From CBFHSD01 sp965658375 (lineage in GTDB: Bacteria > Bacteroidota > Bacteroidia > Flavobacteriales_G > Salibacteraceae), in assembly GCA_965658375.1 (NCBI GenBank), contig CBFHSD010000017.1, positions 1 through 42,633 of the forward strand: DNA of 42,633 bases, read 5' to 3'. A program made the position numbers and the translations under genes. The notes under the pieces are model-generated. The model was given only the letters and a program-made list of their open reading frames with translations. It was not told the origin of the DNA and did no database searches. Shown here in pieces: positions 24,489-32,024 of this stretch (position 1 is its first letter; each line of letters begins with the position of its first letter).

Positions 24489-24496
24489 TAGTTTTG
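24489..24496 (+). promoter_or_regulatory. -7 box TAGTTTTG before the glucosaminidase gene
   Basis: Exact TAnnTTTG match, ending 9 nt before ATG 24506 and starting 6 nt after the 3' arm of the inverted repeat. Confidence 0.4.
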
Positions 24497-24505
24497 TTTG
24501 GCCAT

Positions 24506-25447
24506 ATGAAGAGTAGAATAGTATTTTTTTTAGCGTTAATTTCATCATCGTTTGTCTTTGCACAAAGAATGACTAGGGAAGAATATATTGAGAAATATAA
24601 AGACTTAGCCATTGTACAAATGAAAGAGCATAAAATTCCCGCATCCATTACCTTAGCTCAAGGGCTTTTAGAAAGCGACAATGGCAATAGTTTGTTGGCT
24701 ACAAAAGCAAAGAACCACTTTGGTATTAAATGTCACAGTTCATGGACCGGTAAAAAAATCTATAAAGATGATGATGCTAAAGATGAGTGTTTTCGTGTCT
24801 ATAAATCGGCAAAAGACTCTTACGAAGACCACAGCGACTTCTTGTTGAAACCTAGGTATGCGCCTTGTTTTAAGTTAAAAATGACAGATTATAAAGGCTG
24901 GGCAAAACAACTTCAAAAATGTGGATATGCAACGAATAAAAGATATCCTGAGCTTTTGATTAGTATTATAGAAGCCAATGATTTGCAACAATATGATGAT
25001 TTAGACTCCAAGCCTAAGAAGAAGAAAAAAGAGCCAGAAGCAGTAGAGGTTTACAACCCGAATAATCCCGATGTGGATAGTGAGTTTGATGAAATTCTTG
25101 TTGGAGTGCCACAAATTAAAGTTTCAGACAATAGTGTGAAGTATGTAGTGCTTGCAGAAAAGATGAGCGTGGAAGAAGTCTCTCTTTTAATGCAGAAAGG
25201 AAGGTGGGAAATCAAGTCTTACAATGACGTAGAACAAGACCATACTTTTAACAAAGGAGATATCGTATACCTTCAACCTAAAAAGAACAAATCTAGCACG
25301 ACAAAAGAGCATCAAGTGAAAACTGGAGAAAGTGTTTGGTCCATTTCTCAACTCTATGGAATAAAAGAATCGAAATTAATAAAGTGGAATAACCTGTCGA
25401 AAACTACAGAAGTGAATGTTGGGGAGAAATTGAAACTTGGAAAGTAG
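24506..25447 (+). CDS. Exported peptidoglycan hydrolase: glucosaminidase (GH73-like) with C-terminal LysM
   Basis: A 313-residue cell-wall enzyme predicted to cut glycan strands of peptidoglycan in the periplasm. ATG 24506 gives MKSRIVFFLALISSSFVFAQ, a clean signal peptide, so the in-frame start at 24476 is rejected. Residues 25-160 match the glucosaminidase domain: PASITLAQGLLESDNGNS with catalytic-type E56, AKNHFGIKC, an RVYKSAKDSYEDHSDFL segment and AKQLQKCGYATNKRYPE. A Lys-rich linker (KPKKKKKEPE) leads to a second region and a C-terminal LysM (about 268-313, HQVKTGESVWSISQLYG). This architecture is common in Bacteroidota. Four cysteines fall within the catalytic domain and may pair. Confidence 0.92.
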   Translation: MKSRIVFFLALISSSFVFAQRMTREEYIEKYKDLAIVQMKEHKIPASITLAQGLLESDNGNSLLATKAKNHFGIKCHSSWTGKKIYKDDDAKDECFRVYKSAKDSYEDHSDFLLKPRYAPCFKLKMTDYKGWAKQLQKCGYATNKRYPELLISIIEANDLQQYDDLDSKPKKKKKEPEAVEVYNPNNPDVDSEFDEILVGVPQIKVSDNSVKYVVLAEKMSVEEVSLLMQKGRWEIKSYNDVEQDHTFNKGDIVYLQPKKNKSSTTKEHQVKTGESVWSISQLYGIKESKLIKWNNLSKTTEVNVGEKLKLGK

Positions 25448-25458
25448 TAATCGTTCAA

Positions 25459-25476
25459 CATGGATTGGAATCCATG
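25459..25476. repeat. Small hairpin downstream of the glucosaminidase gene
   Basis: CATGGATT and AATCCATG form a perfect 8-bp inverted repeat around GG, 11 nt after the stop. No T-run follows, so termination here is uncertain. Confidence 0.4.
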
Positions 25477-25518
25477 AGACTTTGGAGCAAAATTAATTCC
25501 TATTTTGACCAAATGTTG

Positions 25519-25526
25519 TAAATTTG
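25519..25526 (+). promoter_or_regulatory. -7 box TAAATTTG for the FecR/DUF928-like gene
   Basis: Exact TAnnTTTG match 26 nt before ATG 25553, leaving a leader of about 20 nt. A TTTTG stretch lies 11 nt upstream of the box, closer than a normal -33 element. Confidence 0.45.
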
Positions 25527-25552
25527 CGACTAATTATTTAAACCAATAAACA

Positions 25553-26443
25553 ATGCTGAACCATTTCATGAGAGTAATTCTCATATCACTAACAGCCATG
25601 TTTTCTGGTGTCAGCTTCGCACAAGAAGCCCTTTTTAGCACGCTTGTGGCCAACGGCTATGTTGTTGTACAGCGTGGCGGAAACCCTGATACATACGAGA
25701 ATCTAGATTTTGGAGTGAAACTCTTTGGTGGTGATAAAATTGTTACCACTGGGGGAGAGGTTTACATCGGCCTAATTAGTAATTCTGGTCAATTGGTAGA
25801 GCTAACCGAAGGCCTTGTGTTTGACGTGAATTCAATCGCCAATGGGTTGAATGAGAAGGGGAGAGGTGGTGATGCCCAATCGGAATTTTTAGGTCTATTA
25901 GAACCACAATTTAGTGAGAGTTCAAATGCTTCAAGCGCTAGGGTAAGAGCTGTGACCAAAGAAGAGATTCATTGGGAGGTGCCAACAGATTTTAAAGTAA
26001 TAGAAAACTCTTTGATGCTGCGATGGAAAAATCAAGAAACGGCTGAATACAAAGTGGTTGTTTTAGACATGTTTGACGAAGTGATTTATGCTGAGAAAAT
26101 CAATTCTAATGAAGTAGAACTGGATTTGGTAAGCTTGAACCTGCAGAATGATGATGTTTACCAAGTTCAGGTGTTTGACGCTGATAACAACGCTATTAAT
26201 TCGAGTAAAGTAACCTTGCGCATACCTTCTAAAGAAGTGATGGAAATGCATAAAGGAAAGATTAGTGAAATGAATGGTGATGCAGCCTTGAACAATGCTT
26301 TATTAGCTGCGTATTTCGATAAAAACGAATTCTACTTACAGGCCATGGAACACTATAAAAAAGCGATGCAATTGCAACCGACCGTTGGCATTTACAAAAA
26401 GCTTTACCAAGATTATAAAGAACTACACCAAATAGAGGATTAA
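25553..26443 (+). CDS. Exported FecR-like / DUF928-like protein with a C-terminal TPR-like hairpin
   Basis: A 296-residue periplasmic or surface protein. The signal peptide (MRVILISLTAMFSGVSFAQ from an internal Met at 25568, or five residues longer from 25553) is clear. Residues 30-100 resemble a FecR-type beta domain (VVVQRGG, GGDKIVTTGGEVYIGL, QLVELTEGLVFDV). Residues 140-225 look like an Ig/fibronectin-like strand set (LMLRWKNQETAEYKVVVLD, VYQVQVFDADN). The C-terminus (DKNEFYLQAMEHYKKAMQL) resembles one TPR unit. This order recalls DUF928-type partners found beside CHAT proteins in cyanobacteria. The gene is convergent with the TPR-CHAT gene and overlaps its stop by 4 nt. Fold assignments are by eye; the function is unknown. 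Confidence 0.65.
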   Translation: MLNHFMRVILISLTAMFSGVSFAQEALFSTLVANGYVVVQRGGNPDTYENLDFGVKLFGGDKIVTTGGEVYIGLISNSGQLVELTEGLVFDVNSIANGLNEKGRGGDAQSEFLGLLEPQFSESSNASSARVRAVTKEEIHWEVPTDFKVIENSLMLRWKNQETAEYKVVVLDMFDEVIYAEKINSNEVELDLVSLNLQNDDVYQVQVFDADNNAINSSKVTLRIPSKEVMEMHKGKISEMNGDAALNNALLAAYFDKNEFYLQAMEHYKKAMQLQPTVGIYKKLYQDYKELHQIED

Positions 26444-29400
26444 TCCAATCCAATAAGTACGAAACTTCCCCAATGAATTGGGTCCTTATACTTTTCTTTG
26501 ATGGTTTGTTTTGCATGAATAAAGGCCGATCGCTTGTTTCCTGTAGTAAGCCATTCGTGATAGAATAATTCCATCAATTCTCTTGTTACATCATCGTCTA
26601 CTTTGAATAATGACATAATTACATTATTCGCACCTGCTACCAAAAATGCTCTTTGTAGGCCATATACACCTTCTCCAATCATTGTCTCGCCTACTCCTGT
26701 TTCGCAAGCACTTAGAACAACCAATTCTGTAAAATCTAACCTCAGATTCATTGCTTCATATGCAGTGAGAATTCCATCGGCTTTGTTGTATTCTAAAGGG
26801 TTATTTGTAGCATACAAGCTGTCAGAATAAGCCAAAAGCAATCCTGCACGTAAAAGCGGGTTTTTCTCTAAGATTTCTTCTTTATCTGAATGGTTAGATT
26901 CCGATAACTCTGTAAAAATACCGTGAGTAGCAATATGCAATACCCTTGGGCTTTCAGCGCGTTTAAGAAATTCTTCGGTAGATCTGTCTGCTATATAAAG
27001 TTCAGTTGCCCAGTTATTATCTATGAGCAAACTGTCTATTTGTTCTACTTCGAGTTGTGCTCCTGGCAAGGGTTCAAGAACCCCTTCATCTATTGCGCTT
27101 GTAAATGAAGGGTTCCCAAAAAGTAGAGCGCTGTTACCAAAGAATGATGAGGATGAAGCCATTTCCGTTCTTAGAGCAATATCTTTTGTGTTTGAAAGTG
27201 TGTAAAAGGTATACTTGTCTATCAGGTAGGTTCCGGTAGAATCTTTCAAGAGTTCTAGATTTATTTGATTGTATACACCATCTGGACTTAAATAAATTGT
27301 AGATGCTTCAGCAACAAGTTCTTTTATGGGCTCCCAGTACATGTTGTAAGAATAACGGTCGTCTACAGTTTTGGTCACCGCATTTTTAAAATACCTGTAG
27401 TATTTCCCGTCCAACTCGCTTCCATTACCTAAAAATTTTGCAGCAGGTTTGGGATTGTTTTGAGTAATCACCAATGCGGCATAAATGATGGAGTCTGTGA
27501 AAGTGGTATTGAAATACCTGAACTGAATAATCTCCACAGCCGCTTCATTATCGGCTAAGTTTTTAGAAATTTCTTTTGTGGTAAACTGCTTTTGGTCAAT
27601 GCTTTTGGCAAACCCTTCGGACTGTTCGCTCAAGAGTTGTTCTAAGTCATTAATCTCTTTTTCTATTTGGTTAATGTTGATGTTTTTGTTCTTTAATTGG
27701 CTTGTAGATAACCCTATTGACGAGGCATAGAGTTCTTTTTTTATCACCCAATCGTCATAATTCTTAATCAAATCAATATCTCCACTGTTTGCAATGCGTT
27801 CTTTCACCTTTTTTGAAGAATTTAAAAGCAAAGATTTAGTTGCCAATTGGTAGTTGTACATCGTAATGAGATTCTCTGGTTTTGTGTTAGCGGTATGTAA
27901 GGCAATAGAGTTCCAGAATTCAAACTCATTTTTAATAGATCGCCAATAATCATGTTTTTCATTTTCAGAGAGGTAGGGAAAGAATTTGTTTACAAACTCA
28001 AGGTAATTTTCTGTAGTTGTTTTTATGGTTTTACTGGCGTTCTGGTAGTCTTTTTTAGCATAGTAGCACTTACCCTTAAGGCTTAATGCGTTGATGTAGT
28101 TGATGTTCTTTTTGTCAAAGGCATGTTTGTAAATAGCCAAAGCTTGTTCAATACACTCTAAGGCTTGATCATAATTGCTTTGTAAGTAGAATGCTTTGGC
28201 CTTATTCTCCCAAGTATTCCCAACTGTTAGGTGCTGATTGTTGTAGGTTTCTGTGTAAATAGAAAGCGCAGTGTCATATAGCAATTGAGCTTCTGCATAC
28301 ATACCTAGGCTTTCTTTAAAACGAGCTTGTAATGAAAGCGCTTCTGCATATTTCGGATGGTTTTTCGAGAATTCTTTAGAGGTGAGTGAGGTGATTTTTT
28401 CAAGATACACAATAGCTTGTTTTTCTTCAATTCCTTGTTCTATTGAGAATTTAGAAAGCTTATAGTAAACCAAGTAAATCAGCTGAGGATCTTGCGTTTG
28501 AGACTTTTCAACTTTAATTTCTGCTTTTGACAATAGTTCTTCTGCTTTGGTAAAGTTGCCCAAAGCAATTTGGATGTCGGCCAATTGGATCAACAATTCA
28601 ATGCTGATTGAAGATGAGTCACTGAGGTTATCTTCAATACAGAATAAGGCATTTTGAGTGGCTTGTTCTGCCTTTGTAAATTCACCTTGCAAATAGTAAA
28701 GTTTGCCCAACTGTTTATAAGGCTCACCAAGCTTGAAATGGTTTTTGGGGTAACTTGAAGATAGAATGGAAACACTTTTTTCTAGAAGTTTTTCGGCTTC
28801 AGAATATCTTCCAGATGCGATATAAAGTTCTCCTAATTCGCTAGCTGACTGTAATTGATAACCAAGTTCTAAATCACTTAGTTTACTTGATATTTTTTGC
28901 GCCTTCTCTAAGGTAACTTTAGCCAGATCAAGCTCCCCATTAATCAAGTAAAGTTCTCCCAAGAATTTAAGTGAGTTGAGGTAGGCAAAAGTCTTTCGAC
29001 CATAAAAGTTGTCTAGTGCAGTAATAGCTAATTCTAATGATGTTTGAGCGTCTTTATAGGCTCCTTTTTTCATTGAGAGATCGGCAATTTCTGTAAGTTG
29101 ATATGCGAAGGGAACCGATTCGCCTCCGTATTTTTCTTCGGTTATTTTTAGGGCGCGGTTCAGTAGATTTTCTGCGGGTATAAATTCTTCTTGAGCAATG
29201 TATAAACGTGCACGTGCATTGAGCTGTTTTATATAATCTTTATGATGCGGGTGCCATGCATGTTGCATAACCGCGTTGAAGTTTTGTTCATATAGGCTAT
29301 CTGCTTTGCTGAAATTGTTTGCGTAATACGCTTCTAGATAAGCGAGTTCTAGAAGAGTTACTTTAAATGCCAAGCAGTGGTTTCCATAATTATAGCGCTC

Positions 29401-30654
29401 TAGTTCTGCCGTTTTTTCTAATGCCTTTCGCGCTAAATCATAATTATAGTTGATGAGTGCAACTTGATAGAGTTGTTGGTAAAAAAGAATTTTTAGTGCA
29501 TGTTGAAAAGGAACCTTGATTTCTACTTCTTTCACCAGCTCTAGTGAAGCGTCATAAGCTTTTCTGAATTTACCTTTTGCAATCAAGGCATCAATAGAAA
29601 AACGTTTTACATCAAGAAGGTAAGCGCTTGAAGAACCGAAACTCTTGTAAGTTTCTCTTTCGTATTGTTTTACAGCATTTTGATATCCAGAAAGGTCATC
29701 TGCTAAAAGGTAGGCTTCAATTTGAGCCTTGCTTACATCGTAGTAAAAAGTGTTGGGTATGTGGTACTTAAGCCGTTTCGCATATTTTCTTTTTGTCTTG
29801 CTTAATAGAGCTAAACCCTCTTCAATATAGTCGTTGTCAATTTTGTTTTGCGCACTTCCAAATTGGTTAAAAAGTGCGGCCCTTTCTCTTTTGTTGATGA
29901 GTTCTTTGAACTCGTTTTCATTTCTATGATAGAGGGTGTCTGCACGAATATAATTACCCTCAATGCGGTTAAAATTTGCTTTGATTACTTGAATTTCGGC
30001 TAAGCGGTTCAAGCGATCTTTATACTCTTGTTTGGGTACAAAACGGTGTTCTTTTCTTCCACTTTTTTCGTTAAAGTACACCTCTTTCTTCTTGGTGATG
30101 ATGCGTTGTTTTTGAATCAGCTCAAAAGCCTTTTTTTGACCTAAGACCAAGTTTTGTTGATGATACAGAATTTTAAGTTGAGTAAATCTCAACTCAGCTT
30201 CATAGGGTAGGTCTTGAATTCTCCTTTCATAGTAGCTCTTTGCAGCTATCCCTAAATGATCGTTAGCTTTTAGAGTGTTGTCTTGCATTAAATATGCGAG
30301 AGCAAACTGCTGATGGCCAAAAGAAAGATGTGTTAAAGATGGGTAAGGCTTAAAAGTTAAGAAAGCACTATCTGCTTGCAAAAGTAAAGCATTGGCTTCG
30401 TTTACTTTTCCCATAGCTTCCAGACATTTCGCTTCAAAAGCCTGGTTGATAGGAATGGTGTAAAGGGCGTATTTCTTTTGTTTTTGTTTTTTGCTAAGTG
30501 CTTTAATCTTAAAGTAGGCAGAGGAATAATTGCCAATATCAAATTGTTTTTCTGCTTGTTCAAATTTCCGCTCCCATTGTTTCAGGTGCTCTTGTGTTTG
30601 GCCAAAAAAGCCAAGAAATACGAGACATATAAATATGGTAAATCGAGCGGTCAT
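26440..30654 (-). CDS. Exported TPR-repeat protein with C-terminal CHAT (caspase-like) domain
   Basis: A 1404-residue protein. MTARFTIFICLVFLGFFGQTQ is a signal peptide, so the protein should act outside the cytoplasm. Residues ~30-880 are helical TPR-type repeats (ALECIEQALAIYKHAF, AEKLLEKSVSILSS, DLAKVTLEKAQKIS). A C-terminal CHAT domain (about 1080-1404) has the two expected catalytic positions: H1244 in VLHIATHGIF and C1317 in VVLSACETGVG, followed by GLQRAFLVAGANNVIMSLF and the family end HWGSFVLIGLD. CHAT proteins are caspase-clan proteases, usually cytoplasmic and triggered by a partner. Start overlaps the DUF5723 stop by 4 nt (ATGA), indicating translational coupling. The intact His-Cys pair argues for an active enzyme; target and trigger are unknown. 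Confidence 0.92.
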   Translation of the reverse strand: MTARFTIFICLVFLGFFGQTQEHLKQWERKFEQAEKQFDIGNYSSAYFKIKALSKKQKQKKYALYTIPINQAFEAKCLEAMGKVNEANALLLQADSAFLTFKPYPSLTHLSFGHQQFALAYLMQDNTLKANDHLGIAAKSYYERRIQDLPYEAELRFTQLKILYHQQNLVLGQKKAFELIQKQRIITKKKEVYFNEKSGRKEHRFVPKQEYKDRLNRLAEIQVIKANFNRIEGNYIRADTLYHRNENEFKELINKRERAALFNQFGSAQNKIDNDYIEEGLALLSKTKRKYAKRLKYHIPNTFYYDVSKAQIEAYLLADDLSGYQNAVKQYERETYKSFGSSSAYLLDVKRFSIDALIAKGKFRKAYDASLELVKEVEIKVPFQHALKILFYQQLYQVALINYNYDLARKALEKTAELERYNYGNHCLAFKVTLLELAYLEAYYANNFSKADSLYEQNFNAVMQHAWHPHHKDYIKQLNARARLYIAQEEFIPAENLLNRALKITEEKYGGESVPFAYQLTEIADLSMKKGAYKDAQTSLELAITALDNFYGRKTFAYLNSLKFLGELYLINGELDLAKVTLEKAQKISSKLSDLELGYQLQSASELGELYIASGRYSEAEKLLEKSVSILSSSYPKNHFKLGEPYKQLGKLYYLQGEFTKAEQATQNALFCIEDNLSDSSSISIELLIQLADIQIALGNFTKAEELLSKAEIKVEKSQTQDPQLIYLVYYKLSKFSIEQGIEEKQAIVYLEKITSLTSKEFSKNHPKYAEALSLQARFKESLGMYAEAQLLYDTALSIYTETYNNQHLTVGNTWENKAKAFYLQSNYDQALECIEQALAIYKHAFDKKNINYINALSLKGKCYYAKKDYQNASKTIKTTTENYLEFVNKFFPYLSENEKHDYWRSIKNEFEFWNSIALHTANTKPENLITMYNYQLATKSLLLNSSKKVKERIANSGDIDLIKNYDDWVIKKELYASSIGLSTSQLKNKNININQIEKEINDLEQLLSEQSEGFAKSIDQKQFTTKEISKNLADNEAAVEIIQFRYFNTTFTDSIIYAALVITQNNPKPAAKFLGNGSELDGKYYRYFKNAVTKTVDDRYSYNMYWEPIKELVAEASTIYLSPDGVYNQINLELLKDSTGTYLIDKYTFYTLSNTKDIALRTEMASSSSFFGNSALLFGNPSFTSAIDEGVLEPLPGAQLEVEQIDSLLIDNNWATELYIADRSTEEFLKRAESPRVLHIATHGIFTELSESNHSDKEEILEKNPLLRAGLLLAYSDSLYATNNPLEYNKADGILTAYEAMNLRLDFTELVVLSACETGVGETMIGEGVYGLQRAFLVAGANNVIMSLFKVDDDVTRELMELFYHEWLTTGNKRSAFIHAKQTIKEKYKDPIHWGSFVLIGLD

Positions 30655-32015
30655 TGGTAATCTCTTCCTACTGTTAAATTAAAACCTACCCTTAGGTTGT
30701 AAAAATCTAAATCATCATAATACAAGGGCATAAACACATTGTCTGTGGTGGCGTAGAACTGAAATGGTCCACCATTGATTGCCAGTCCCAAACCTAAATT
30801 TAATGGAGTAGCGTATTCGTCAATCACTGAGTAGCTTAGAACTACATTTAGGAATCTCTTTACATGGCTATCGATAACAATTTTTAGATTAGTTTGATTA
30901 TCCAATTTTGTAAATGACGAATGCGAGAAAAGAGCAACCTGCATTCTAGGCGAAACCATATATCCTGCGCTTAGATTTAGATACGTTGGCGAACTTGTTT
31001 CAAAAGCACGACTGCTTAGTAGAGGGTTGCTATTTTCAACCACAGAATCAACAAGAGAAATGAACCGAGAAGGAAGTTCTCGGAGTGTTTCAGAGTTAAA
31101 AGCAGAGTCTGCATTGATCAATTCTATGCGTTGTTCTAGTCCATCTTCGGCATACGTATTAATGCCTTTTTTCCAGTTGATATTCCCAGCTAAATCAATA
31201 ATAGATCCTGAAAAAACAAAGCGATTTCTCAGCTTGTAATTGGCGCCAATGTCTACGCTAAAAGATTGGTTTCCGGTTCCTCTAACAAAATTATTAAGTG
31301 TGATGTTTTCGGTATTTTCCCAGCCAGATGTACTGAAATCATAGTTCAACCTACCCCTTAGTTGAACTGTGTTGTCTTGTATGAGCGGAGTTATAGCTAA
31401 GCCTGATCTGTTGGATTGAACCGCTGCAATCCCTACATGATACTTTCCAGTAATACCAACGTTCAACTGATCATTTATAGCGCGCATGGCTCCAAAGTGA
31501 TAGACCCGCTGATAGTTTTGGTTCACAATAAAATTCTGAATATCAATTGTGCTAGGAAGGTACTCTTCATACACTGCATCAACTAAATAAGCCAATTCTT
31601 TAGGGAAGTTTACTGAGCCACTCAGTCGTTCTGTAATGGCGAAGTGGTAATACTGCTTTTTAGAGCTAAAGCCGATGTGCAATAAATCGGTTTTTAGGGT
31701 GTTTTGGAATTGATTGTTAGGCAATAGCCCATTTAAAAATTTTTGTGCATCTAAGCCTTCGGAGATAGAATAGCTTCCGAAAAGTTCAAAGCCATTGGTT
31801 TGTATTTGGCCTGAGGTGCTACTTATTAGTGGTAAGCCAATGTTTAAGAGTCCGATAGGAGCTTGAGCTGGATTTGAATATACAGATTGTGGAGCATTGT
31901 TGAGGTAGAACAATGGCGTAGCGTGTTGTCCAAACAAAGTATTGGTTCCCCAAAACACCACTAAAACAAACGCGATTTTCTGAAGCCAATTTGAACACAC
32001 TAAACTCACAATCAC
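30651..32015 (-). CDS. DUF5723-like outer-membrane beta-barrel protein
   Basis: A 454-residue exported protein. The N-terminus holds a hydrophobic signal (LQKIAFVLVVFWGTNTLFGQ), then TPLFYLNNAPQSVYSNPAQAP, the opening typical of DUF5723 / FadL-like barrels in Bacteroidota. The rest is rich in alternating strands with GSYSIS, LSAGYMVSPRMQVALFS and a C-terminus FYNLRVGFNLTVGRDYQ. It starts at GTG 32015, 9 nt after the upstream gene, and its end overlaps the CHAT gene by 4 nt. Its place between a membrane-anchored protein and an exported CHAT protein suggests it forms the outer-membrane part of the same module. That is an inference from coupling. Confidence 0.82.
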   Translation of the reverse strand: MIVSLVCSNWLQKIAFVLVVFWGTNTLFGQHATPLFYLNNAPQSVYSNPAQAPIGLLNIGLPLISSTSGQIQTNGFELFGSYSISEGLDAQKFLNGLLPNNQFQNTLKTDLLHIGFSSKKQYYHFAITERLSGSVNFPKELAYLVDAVYEEYLPSTIDIQNFIVNQNYQRVYHFGAMRAINDQLNVGITGKYHVGIAAVQSNRSGLAITPLIQDNTVQLRGRLNYDFSTSGWENTENITLNNFVRGTGNQSFSVDIGANYKLRNRFVFSGSIIDLAGNINWKKGINTYAEDGLEQRIELINADSAFNSETLRELPSRFISLVDSVVENSNPLLSSRAFETSSPTYLNLSAGYMVSPRMQVALFSHSSFTKLDNQTNLKIVIDSHVKRFLNVVLSYSVIDEYATPLNLGLGLAINGGPFQFYATTDNVFMPLYYDDLDFYNLRVGFNLTVGRDYQ

Positions 32016-32024
32016 TAAAATAGA

